Below are positions 1-6,649 of a stretch of 64,000 bases of DNA, one piece after another (the first letter of the stretch is position 1; the number at the start of each line of letters is the position of its first letter). This DNA comes from Lentisphaeria bacterium. GTDB taxonomy: Bacteria > Verrucomicrobiota > Lentisphaeria > Victivallales > UBA1829. The notes beneath the pieces were generated by a model. It worked only from the letters and a program-made list of their open reading frames with translations, had not been told where the DNA came from and searched no databases. The DNA is taken from assembly GCA_017615635.1 (NCBI GenBank), contig JAFZZR010000099.1, forward strand, positions 1 through 64,000, written 5' to 3'. The position numbers and the translations under genes were made by a program.

Positions 1-136
1 GATGATCCCTCCGTTCCGGCCTTGCCGTTCGCATCCGGCGAAAGGCAGGGCCGCATGTTTTTTTGGGGCCAGGCCTCCGCAAATTTCCGGAAAAAAAACA
101 AAGAAAGCAGTTTCTTTTTGACTTGTTTTTCCCATT

Positions 137-529
137 TTGCACTGGAAAGGAAATTATTTTTCTCTTGGTGACGACGATGACATTCTCGCTTGGAAAGAGG
201 GATATGATAGACAATCCGTCTCTGATGAATGTGATTTCTCTATCAGCAGAATTGCTTGTTTCAATGGGAAGTTGCTGATTTTCGGGGAAAACAATGAGTT
301 CGCCATAGGCGAAATTCGGGTCAATGGATCTGGACAAAAGAAATCCATTCCCGCCAAGATTACTAAAAAAACCAAACCACCCAAAAAACCGAAACCAACT
401 CCTCAGGAGAACGCACAGACTGCTTTGGAAAATCTGGCGAATTCTTTGGAAAAACTGAACGATGAAATCAGAAAGAATCAAAGTCCTTTTGAAAACTTTT
501 TAGATGATATTTCTGACATTTTTAGTTAA
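137..529 (+). CDS. Hypothetical protein, possibly missing its N-terminus
   Basis: About 130 residues. I do not recognise the family. The N-terminal half is mixed and hydrophobic/acidic (an Asp run near residue 12). The middle is a Lys/Pro-rich linker (KTKPPKKPKPTP). The C-terminal ~45 residues (ENLANSLEKLNDEIRK) look like a short amphipathic helix or coiled coil. The frame opens just after a stop at 119 and its only early start is TTG at 137, with no clear ribosome binding site. It may therefore use a TTG start or be a 5'-truncated copy. It lies 18 bp upstream of the next small gene in the same direction. Confidence 0.4.
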   Translation: MHWKGNYFSLGDDDDILAWKEGYDRQSVSDECDFSISRIACFNGKLLIFGENNEFAIGEIRVNGSGQKKSIPAKITKKTKPPKKPKPTPQENAQTALENLANSLEKLNDEIRKNQSPFENFLDDISDIFS

Positions 530-547
530 AGAGGAAAGGAGTGAATC

Positions 548-766
548 ATGTTCAAATTCATTGATCTTCAGAAGAGGTGCTGCATCACCTGTCAGTATTT
601 CAGGGGGCAGCGGCGGGTCGAGGTGATCGGCCGTCAGACCTTCATAGACTACAACAGCACCATGGGAAGCTGCGGGATGTTCAACAACGTCCCGAAGCAG
701 GTCGGAGATCCGGCCGATATGACCAGCTACTGTCGTTACAAGCGCTGGATCGAGCTTCCGGACTGA
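548..766 (+). CDS. Small cysteine-rich protein
   Basis: 72 residues starting at ATG 548, with a good ribosome binding site (AGGAAAGGAG) just upstream. Cysteines at residues 11, 12, 15, 42 and 62, including a CCxxC arrangement, suggest a small metal-binding fold. The spacing matches no family I can name. It is followed at 783 by the first copy of the duplicated leader element, so it is probably transcribed with its neighbours. Confidence 0.6.
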   Translation: MFKFIDLQKRCCITCQYFRGQRRVEVIGRQTFIDYNSTMGSCGMFNNVPKQVGDPADMTSYCRYKRWIELPD

Positions 767-782
767 TCGTTTTTCCCAATCT

Positions 783-866
783 CGCGACAAAAATCCAATC
801 CTCCTGCGAATATAAGGTTGAACAAAATCTTGTTCACAGGAGTTTTTTATCGGCCTCCTGCGAAAA
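783..866 (+). promoter_or_regulatory. Duplicated leader element, copy 1 (terminator/attenuator-like)
   Basis: Near-identical to 1548-1630. CCTCCTG at 800-806 can pair with CAGGAG at 837-842, which is followed directly by six T (843-848). An inner stem GAACAA/TTGTTC lies in the loop. A second CCTCCTG at 854-860 could pair with the same CAGGAG and exclude the terminator stem. It sits just before the gene starting at 883. The structure is seen directly; an attenuator role is inferred. Confidence 0.6.
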
Positions 867-882
867 CAACTTACCTCAAACC

Positions 883-1533
883 ATGGAGAAAAACATGCGC
901 GACAAAGACATGCAGGAAATCAAAGACATGCTCGAGGATCTCAAAAACATGTCCGAAGAACTGGAGAAAACTCAAAAGGAATTTGACAAGTTCGAAGAAC
1001 AGATACGGCAGCTCGATGAAAATGGCAGACTCGATTTTCCGTATCGGCTGCCCGCGGATTATCCGGCACCGCGCGAGATTTTGCGTCAGCATTTCCCCCG
1101 GACAGCCAATCAATGCTGTTTCAAAGGCGGCTGGGGTTATGATTCCGGCGATGCAGTGGAAGTCCTCGAATTCGATCCGGAAATCAATCCCGATGAAAAG
1201 TTCGACGGCGTTTCGCTGGAATATGCGTTCATCGACAAACGCATTCGCGAAGAACTGATCTTCTCCCGGCCGGAAGGTGAACGCTTCGAACAGATCAGCC
1301 ATCAGCCGCTGGGACAGAGTCTGCATCACCTCGACGGCGTCCCGTATGATTTCATCGAAGTGGAAGTGACGGCTTATCCGGAAAAGGAATGGAACGAGCT
1401 CAAAGCCGACTGGGAAGCGCATGACGGTTACAAGGATGATCCGAAGGGGCGCGGAGCCAATCTCAAACGCAAAGAAGCGGTGAAGATCACCTACCGGACC
1501 GAATTCTGGTTCAACATCAAGGATTTCTTCTGA
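883..1533 (+). CDS. Hypothetical protein with N-terminal coiled coil
   Basis: 216 residues from ATG 883 (a second ATG lies at 895). A longer open frame upstream runs through the leader repeat, so the shorter start is preferred. Residues ~5-48 are strongly heptad-like (MLEDLKNMSEELEKTQKEF), predicting a coiled coil. The rest is an acidic alpha/beta domain rich in Tyr, Phe and Asp, ending in FWFNIKDFF. No signal peptide or membrane segment is seen. I do not recognise the family. It is flanked on both sides by copies of the same leader element. Confidence 0.6.
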   Translation: MEKNMRDKDMQEIKDMLEDLKNMSEELEKTQKEFDKFEEQIRQLDENGRLDFPYRLPADYPAPREILRQHFPRTANQCCFKGGWGYDSGDAVEVLEFDPEINPDEKFDGVSLEYAFIDKRIREELIFSRPEGERFEQISHQPLGQSLHHLDGVPYDFIEVEVTAYPEKEWNELKADWEAHDGYKDDPKGRGANLKRKEAVKITYRTEFWFNIKDFF

Positions 1534-1547
1534 AATATTCATCTTCC

Positions 1548-1630
1548 CGCGACAAAAATCCAATCCTCCTGCGAATAATCGGCTGAACAAACCTTGTTCA
1601 CAGGAGGTTTTTTATCGGCCTCCTGCAAAA
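1548..1630 (+). promoter_or_regulatory. Duplicated leader element, copy 2 (terminator/attenuator-like)
   Basis: Second copy of the 783-866 element, just before the gene at 1664. CCTCCTG (1565-1571) pairs perfectly with CAGGAGG (1601-1607), followed by T6 (1608-1613). The inner hairpin is GAACAA/TTGTTC. A second CCTCCTG at 1619-1625 is an alternative partner for CAGGAGG. Differences from copy 1 lie mainly in loops, and this copy has one extra stem pair. Confidence 0.6.
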
Positions 1631-1663
1631 AAATCAATCCCAAAGGAAAGAAAGGACCCGAAA

Positions 1664-2053
1664 ATGGAAGAAAGAGAAATCACCGTGCAGGAACTGATCG
1701 ATCAGCTTAACAAAATCGAAAACAAAAACATTCCAGTCGACATTATCATGCTGGACGAAGGGTTCATCAAAATCAAACCCGGGGACCACATTTGCTTCAC
1801 GGAACTGATTGAAAACAAATCCATACCAAGCGGAAAAACCGTTTCTGTCTCCATCGGTACAAACGGTCATTGGAAAGCGTTCGATAAATCGTTTGACGAC
1901 TTTGTGTCTGTGAGAGATTCGAACAACCCGTATGATAAACACATGCTTGAAAAGACGACAAAAGCAATGAATGGCGACACGGAACTTGCTATCCGTACAC
2001 TGGATCATCGTAAACGAGCCATTCTTGCAATGAATCATGGAACGACCCTGTGA
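1664..2053 (+). CDS. Hypothetical protein
   Basis: 129 residues. ATG 1664 is preceded by AAAGGA-type ribosome binding sequences. The first 20 residues (ITVQELIDQLNKIENK) form an amphipathic helix, followed by a small beta-rich domain. This resembles short cytoplasmic accessory proteins, but I cannot assign a family. It is the last gene before the large hairpin at 2055-2139. The leader element upstream suggests shared control with the gene at 883. Confidence 0.6.
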   Translation: MEEREITVQELIDQLNKIENKNIPVDIIMLDEGFIKIKPGDHICFTELIENKSIPSGKTVSVSIGTNGHWKAFDKSFDDFVSVRDSNNPYDKHMLEKTTKAMNGDTELAIRTLDHRKRAILAMNHGTTL

Positions 2054-2054
2054 T

Positions 2055-2139
2055 GACGGTCCCGCCAAAACTCGCGGCTGGACTTTCGGAGTCTCTCGAA
2101 AGTCCGAAATCCGGGTGCGCCACTTTTGGCAGGGCCGTC
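2055..2139. repeat. 85-nt imperfect palindrome able to form a long hairpin
   Basis: Outer arms GACGGTCCCGCCAAAA (2055-2070) and TTTTGGCAGGGCCGTC (2124-2139) pair at 15 of 16 positions, including one G-U. The apex stem GGACTTTCG (2080-2088) / CGAAAGTCC (2097-2105) is perfect with an 8-nt loop. It starts at the stop codon of the upstream gene and lacks an adjacent T run, so it is not a simple terminator. It could be a structured RNA, an mRNA-stabilising hairpin, or a remnant of a small palindromic mobile repeat. Confidence 0.55.
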
Positions 2140-2168
2140 TGTGATGATGAAGCAGAATTTTTTTAATT

Positions 2169-2234
2169 GACTGCCCCCGCAGAAAAACAAACCTGAACGC
2201 GCAGGCTCTTTTTCCCGCGGTGCAGTCATTTTTT
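2169..2234 (+). terminator. Possible terminator hairpin
   Basis: GACTGC (2169-2174) pairs with GCAGTC (2222-2227). Partly complementary CCCGC and GAAAAA / TTTTTC segments lie inside, and a T6 run (2229-2234) follows. The stem is long and imperfect. It would end transcription of the small-gene cluster before the Rrf2 promoter. Confidence 0.4.
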
Positions 2235-2288
2235 CTGCTGCCGGGATTCAAAAATCCTACTTTTTTCGTAGTTTTTTCTGCAGCGTGC

Positions 2289-2332
2289 TTGAAATTGTCG
2301 TTTACCCGTATATATTCCATCCCGTCAGGAAT
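2289..2332 (+). promoter_or_regulatory. Promoter and likely autoregulatory operator of the Rrf2 gene
   Basis: -35 TTGAAA (2289-2294), 16-bp spacer, -10 TATATT (2311-2316). An inverted repeat ATTCC (2314-2318), 9 bp, GGAAT (2328-2332) overlaps the -10 and the start region, as expected if the regulator represses itself. The operator role is inferred from position. Confidence 0.6.
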
Positions 2333-2355
2333 GTCAATCGGAGAAAGACGAAGCT

Positions 2356-2802
2356 ATGAAAATCTCTACCAAAGGGCGCTACGGACTGCGCATACTGATC
2401 GATCTGGCGACTCACGACCCGGAAAAACCCCGGATGCTCAAGGATATCGCCCGATCCCAGCAGATCTCCGAGAAATACATCAGCCGTCTGGTGATCGATC
2501 TGAGGCGGGCAAAGCTCGTCCGCTCGGTCCGTGGCGTCTACGGCGGGTTCCATCTGGCCAAACTCCCGGAGCAGATCACGCTTCTGGAGGTGCTGGAGAC
2601 GATGGAAGGGCCGATCTCGGTGGTGGACTGCGTCCGTTCGCCGGAAAAGTGCAAAAGGCAGACGCTGTGTCCGGCCCGTGGCATCTGGATGGATCTCAAC
2701 AACGGGATCCGGGAGCTGACCTCGAAGATCACGCTGGACGATATTCTGAACGCCTACCGGAAGCACAACGCGGAAAACGGGATCTGCGACTACTGCATCT
2801 GA
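2356..2802 (+). CDS. Rrf2 family transcriptional regulator (IscR-like)
   Basis: 148 residues, the normal length for Rrf2/IscR proteins. It begins MKISTKGRYGLRIL, the conserved winged-helix start of the family. The wing region (RGVYGGFHLAK) is at ~59-69. Three cysteines at 92, 99 and 105 in DCVRSPEKCKRQTLC match the Fe-S ligand cluster of IscR-type members almost exactly. Two further cysteines lie near the C-terminus (CDYCI). It is therefore a probable Fe-S or redox-sensing repressor. No isc/suf genes are next to it; thyX lies convergently 18 bp downstream. An inverted repeat over its own promoter suggests autoregulation. Confidence 0.9.
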   Translation: MKISTKGRYGLRILIDLATHDPEKPRMLKDIARSQQISEKYISRLVIDLRRAKLVRSVRGVYGGFHLAKLPEQITLLEVLETMEGPISVVDCVRSPEKCKRQTLCPARGIWMDLNNGIRELTSKITLDDILNAYRKHNAENGICDYCI

Positions 2803-2820
2803 CGGCAGCCGGGCTCCGTG

Positions 2821-3522
2821 TTACCAGGTCTGGCCTTTGGCCTCGAAATACTCCGCCACGTGGGGGACGATCGGCTTGATGAGTTTCTTGATGGCTTTCG
2901 CGTACTCGCGGATCTCCCACTGCGCGTGATCGCTGTCCCGCAGTTCCAGGAAGTGGAGAAGATTGCTCAGATCCACCGTTCCCCAGAAGGTGACCATCAT
3001 GTTCTGCGAGAGGACGCCCCGAGCCTGTTCGCGGCAGACGCCCGCGTCGAGAAGCTTCTGGTACGTCTCGTAGGAGGCCTTGTTCTGGCGGTCGATGAGC
3101 TCGCGGTACGCCTGATCGTCGAAATCCGGATCGGCGCAGGAGGCCTGGCGGTTGTTTTCAGCCTGACGCCGGAGCTTCGGCGGTGTATAGAACTCGATGT
3201 CGATCTCCGTGTAGCGGCGGGAAATCTCGTTGTAGGACCAGGTGCGGTGACGGTGCCACTGTCCGCGCACGAAGAGAGGACAATGCACGCTGAAGGTGAA
3301 AACGATATGCTCCAGCGGACTGGTGTGCCGGTTGTCGATAAGGTAGTGAAGCAGTTTGACATCCCGTTCATCCATATCCGTCTTGATCTTGCCGAAGGAA
3401 ACCCGTGCGGCGTTGACGATGGTGGATTCCGAGCCGAGGGTATCGATCAGGCCGACCCAGCCCTGTCCGTCCAGTACGGATACGTGATTTTCAGGCGGAA
3501 TGTTGATGTGCTGCTGCGCCAT
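2821..3522 (-). CDS. thyX: FAD-dependent thymidylate synthase ThyX
   Basis: 233 residues. ThyX methylates dUMP to dTMP using FAD and methylenetetrahydrofolate in the cytoplasm. The signature RHRxxSxNExSxR is intact as RHRTWSYNEISRR at residues 91-103. The family's upstream RHTSPLEH segment is present at 65-72. Length fits the family. It is a monocistronic-looking gene with its own promoter at 3574-3601, convergent with the Rrf2 regulator. Confidence 0.96.
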   Translation of the reverse strand: MAQQHINIPPENHVSVLDGQGWVGLIDTLGSESTIVNAARVSFGKIKTDMDERDVKLLHYLIDNRHTSPLEHIVFTFSVHCPLFVRGQWHRHRTWSYNEISRRYTEIDIEFYTPPKLRRQAENNRQASCADPDFDDQAYRELIDRQNKASYETYQKLLDAGVCREQARGVLSQNMMVTFWGTVDLSNLLHFLELRDSDHAQWEIREYAKAIKKLIKPIVPHVAEYFEAKGQTW

Positions 3523-3573
3523 GGGAAGAAGTCCTTTCTTGAGAAAATGCTGTTTATTCGGTATTCCGTGAGT

Positions 3574-3601
3574 ACATTAGACCGCCAACGGAAAAATTCA
3601 A
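3574..3601 (-). promoter_or_regulatory. Promoter of thyX
   Basis: Reading the minus strand: -35 TTGAAT (3601-3596), 16-bp spacer, -10 TAATGT (3579-3574), about 50 bp upstream of the thyX start codon. Confidence 0.55.
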
Positions 3602-3649
3602 GGGCGCGGAGAAGATTTCCGGATATCTTTTTGCAGACGGGTGCGCGGA

Positions 3650-4510
3650 TCATTTCCGGCGTTCCTGCCGGAAAGCAAGTGCGGTGCATCCGAAATGCTC
3701 CCGGAACACCCGGCAGAAATAGTACGGATAGCTGAATCCGCACTGCCGGGCGATCTCCGAAACGGAAAGTCCGGTCTGCGCCAGGAGACGCTTCCCCTTC
3801 TCCAGACGGAGCTCGAGAATATGATGGTTCACCGTCCTGTGCAGATTCTCCCGGAACAGTTTGCCCAGGGAGACCGCGCTGATCCCCGCGGCCCGGGCCG
3901 TATCCATCCGGGTCAGGGCCGGATTGCAGAACTGATTGTCGATATACTGCAGGGCGCGGCTCAAAGGCTCCGGCAGTCCCGTCCGGGCCGAGAACTGCTC
4001 CGCGGCCTCGTTCAGCAGACGGAACGCCATGGCCCCCAGCAGAACGTCGTCCGGTTCGCCATGTCTGCGCAGCACCCGCCGGATGTCTTCGAAACACCGT
4101 TTCAGGCGGACGGGATCCGGAGCCTGTCCCTTCGGCAGTCCGTTCGGGAAAAGACTGTCCAGCAGCTCGCGGAGGAAGCGGTTCACCCGGATCAACACGA
4201 AGTACCGCTCCAGATGCAGATTGTTTTTGAAGCGGGACGGAGTCAATTGATTCAAATCGGAAATGGAAAAATATCCCGCCTCCCGCACGCCCTGATCCCC
4301 GTCCGGATCGGTGAAAAGTTCCTTCCCGGAGAGAACCAGCGATACCAGAATGTAGGGCATGGCGGTCGATCTTCTGTCCCGGAAGCTCGGCATCAGCAGG
4401 GAGTGGCAGAAAGAATGAAGGCTGATCGCCTGCCGTTCCGGGACGAATTCCACTGTGTTCAGCAGATAATCCTCCCTGTATTCCGGAGCCAGCGAGCGTC
4501 GTTTTTTCAT
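3650..4510 (-). CDS. AraC family transcriptional regulator
   Basis: 286 residues. The C-terminal ~100 residues form the double helix-turn-helix AraC domain: first HTH around RMDTARAAGISAVSLGKLF, second around LSVSEIARQCGFSYPYYF, then the conserved FCRVFREHFG. The N-terminal ~180 residues would be the effector-binding or dimerisation domain; I cannot identify its ligand. It is divergent from the oxidoreductase gene at 4641, so it probably controls the 4641-13280 gene set. Confidence 0.9.
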   Translation of the reverse strand: MKKRRSLAPEYREDYLLNTVEFVPERQAISLHSFCHSLLMPSFRDRRSTAMPYILVSLVLSGKELFTDPDGDQGVREAGYFSISDLNQLTPSRFKNNLHLERYFVLIRVNRFLRELLDSLFPNGLPKGQAPDPVRLKRCFEDIRRVLRRHGEPDDVLLGAMAFRLLNEAAEQFSARTGLPEPLSRALQYIDNQFCNPALTRMDTARAAGISAVSLGKLFRENLHRTVNHHILELRLEKGKRLLAQTGLSVSEIARQCGFSYPYYFCRVFREHFGCTALAFRQERRK

Positions 4511-4575
4511 CGGGCTGATAGTCCTTTTATATTATTTTTATTTCTTTTTTTATTATCCGTTCCGATTGAAATATA

Positions 4576-4604
4576 TTGTCTTCTCCGGAAAAATCAAGTA
4601 TATT
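4576..4604 (+). promoter_or_regulatory. Promoter of the Gfo/Idh/MocA gene
   Basis: -35 TTGTCT (4576-4581), 17-bp spacer, -10 TATATT (4599-4604), with ATG at 4641. The motif TATATTGTC occurs twice here (4572-4580 and 4599-4607), a direct repeat that an AraC-type activator could use. Confidence 0.5.
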
Positions 4605-4640
4605 GTCGGCAGTTCCCTGAACAAAACGAGGATTTTTGCT

Positions 4641-5789
4641 ATGGACAAGATCAGATTCGGAGTTGTCGGCCTGGGACATCGCGGGCGGCTCATGGCGCGG
4701 CTCGCCGCGGAATCCTTCCCCTGCACGGAATTCGTCGCCGCATGCGACATCGATCCCCTGCTGTGGACCGAAACCCAATGGCGCGAGGACCGTCCGCTGA
4801 AAGACCGGTTCCCGAACGTCGTTTTTTTCGAGGATTATGAGAAGATGCTCGAGCAGAGCCGTCTTGATCTGATCCTGGTCGAGACCGGCGCCGACGTCCA
4901 CGCCGATTTCTGCATCAAAGCGCTCGGGAAGAACATCAATGTCTTCTCCGACATTCCCTCGGTGGCGAATCTGGACGAGGCCAAACGCCTGTGGGAGGCG
5001 GAGCAGGCATCGGAAGCGAAGCTGATGACCGGAGCCAACCCCAACGAGTGGGGCTTCATCAATACGCTGGCCGATCTGTATGAGAAAGGGCTGCTGGGCG
5101 AGCCCTACTACATGGAAGCCGAGTACATCCACTCCTCCCGGCTGAAGCCCTCCGAAAATCCGCTCCTGATCCACAGTCCCTGGCGGAAGACTCTCCCGCC
5201 CATCCGCTACTGCACCCACTCCCTGGGGCCGCTTCTCCGCATCATGAAGGAAGATCTCCGATATGCGATCTGCGTCGGCACCGGCGTGCATGTCGATCCC
5301 GAATCGCTGAAGGACGACATGCAGGCGGCCCTGTTCCAGACCGAATCCGGCGTGACGATCCGGCTTCTCCGCAACGGCTGCTGCCGCGCGTTCATCGGAC
5401 ACCATTCCTACCGCGTATTCGGAACCAAAGGCTATTACGAACGGATCGATTCCCGCGGCAAGACGCCCCCCGTGGTCCGCTTCCGCTCCGATGTCCTTTA
5501 CGGTGCAGACACGATCACTGAGCTCCCCGTCGACATGATGCCCCATGAATACGCCGACAATCCGGCGGCGTCCGGACACGGCGGTGCGGACTACGCGCTG
5601 TTGGACCACATGTTCAAGGCCATGCTGAACGGCGACAAGGAGTTTCCCATCACGCTGCGCGACGGTCTCTGCATGACCCTGCCGGGCATCTACGCGGCGG
5701 AGTCCGCAAAACTCGGCGGCAAAAAGCTCACGATCCATTATCCGTGGGAACCCGAGTTCGCCGCCGACATCGAACGTATGTCCAGGTAA
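4641..5789 (+). CDS. Gfo/Idh/MocA family oxidoreductase
   Basis: 382 residues from ATG 4641, where MDKIRFGVVGLGHRG begins the protein with a Rossmann strand and the NAD(P)-binding GxGxxG at 10-15. An in-frame ATG at 4566 would add 25 residues that break this pattern and overlap the promoter. The C-terminal part is the usual alpha/beta substrate domain. Members oxidise or reduce sugars and inositols; the substrate is not clear from sequence. It lacks a Tat or Sec signal, so it is cytoplasmic. Divergent from the AraC gene and first of a run of plus-strand glycan genes. Confidence 0.88.
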   Translation: MDKIRFGVVGLGHRGRLMARLAAESFPCTEFVAACDIDPLLWTETQWREDRPLKDRFPNVVFFEDYEKMLEQSRLDLILVETGADVHADFCIKALGKNINVFSDIPSVANLDEAKRLWEAEQASEAKLMTGANPNEWGFINTLADLYEKGLLGEPYYMEAEYIHSSRLKPSENPLLIHSPWRKTLPPIRYCTHSLGPLLRIMKEDLRYAICVGTGVHVDPESLKDDMQAALFQTESGVTIRLLRNGCCRAFIGHHSYRVFGTKGYYERIDSRGKTPPVVRFRSDVLYGADTITELPVDMMPHEYADNPAASGHGGADYALLDHMFKAMLNGDKEFPITLRDGLCMTLPGIYAAESAKLGGKKLTIHYPWEPEFAADIERMSR

Positions 5790-5808
5790 CCAATACCCGA
5801 GGTACTAA

Positions 5809-5818
5809 GAAACGTTTT
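5809..5818. promoter_or_regulatory. LacI-type operator-like site
   Basis: GAAACGTTTT is a near-palindrome with the central CG typical of LacI/GalR family operators, 36 bp upstream of the start at 5854. The same 10-mer recurs at 22046-22055. Function is inferred. Confidence 0.35.
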
Positions 5819-5853
5819 ACGATAAAAACAAGATTTCAGAAAGGAGAAACGCC

Positions 5854-6615
5854 GTGAGGAACAAAAAATTTACATTGATCGAACTGCTGGTCGTCATCGC
5901 CATCATCGCCGTGCTGGCGGGCATGCTCCTGCCTGCCCTGGGCAAGACGAAAAGCAAAGCGATGCTCATCTCGTGTGCGAGTCAGCTCAAACAGATCGGC
6001 GTCGGGATGCATGCCTACGCCAACGATTTCGAAGACTATCTGCCGCCCGTCAACCCAAAACCGATTCCGTCATATCTGATTTATTACGGATATGCGCCCG
6101 CTCCGCACGTCAGCAGCAGCACCACCGGCAAAATGGGATACTGCTATTTCGAGGGCCCAAGTCTGTATATCTGCCCGAGGGCGCTGGTCGGCTCGGAAAA
6201 ACTCAACCAGACGCCGTTCCTTCAGACGAATTACAGCATAACGTATGCGGAAAGGAATAATCAAAGTTCACGGTCATACGCAGCAACCGCGGACTCTTGT
6301 TCCTCCCCGAGTTTACCTGAAATATTCTCCAAAAAACTATCGAACATCAAGGGAGATGTCATCATGGGCGAACGGGAATTCTATTACGATGACGTCAACA
6401 GCGGCATAGAGGGGAAGAAAGTCCGGACCGCCCGCAAAAATTCTGTGAATCAACCGCAGATCATCTGGTGGGGAATGGATTACGCGGCAAGCAAAGAGTT
6501 CAAAAACGGCTATGTGCATGACCGGGGTGCGAACTGGCTGTTCAAAGACGGACATGTTGCCTATCATGAGGCTTCCTACCAGGGGCTCAAGTATACCTTC
6601 CGGTTCTCGAACTGA
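5854..6615 (+). CDS. Pseudopilin-like protein with type II secretion prepilin N-terminus
   Basis: 253 residues from a GTG start preceded by AAGGAG. The start [16 protein letters not shown] carries the type IV prepilin cleavage/methylation site, with Glu at the +5 position and a hydrophobic helix up to ~residue 28. The C-terminal part contains [13 protein letters not shown], the H-x9-DG style ending of short pseudopilins abundant in Lentisphaerota and Planctomycetota. It would be an inner-membrane or surface protein with a periplasmic globular domain. It sits directly before the exported DUF4838 protein, suggesting co-expression with glycan enzymes. Its exact role is unknown. Confidence 0.85.
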   Translation: MRNKKFTLIELLVVIAIIAVLAGMLLPALGKTKSKAMLISCASQLKQIGVGMHAYANDFEDYLPPVNPKPIPSYLIYYGYAPAPHVSSSTTGKMGYCYFEGPSLYICPRALVGSEKLNQTPFLQTNYSITYAERNNQSSRSYAATADSCSSPSLPEIFSKKLSNIKGDVIMGEREFYYDDVNSGIEGKKVRTARKNSVNQPQIIWWGMDYAASKEFKNGYVHDRGANWLFKDGHVAYHEASYQGLKYTFRFSN

Positions 6616-6649
6616 TCCTTTGCAGCAAATTCAAAAAGGAATGACATAC

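Noticed and set aside
4566-4640. Earlier start for the Gfo/Idh/MocA gene
   Set aside because: It would run through the promoter and place 25 unrelated residues before the Rossmann strand.
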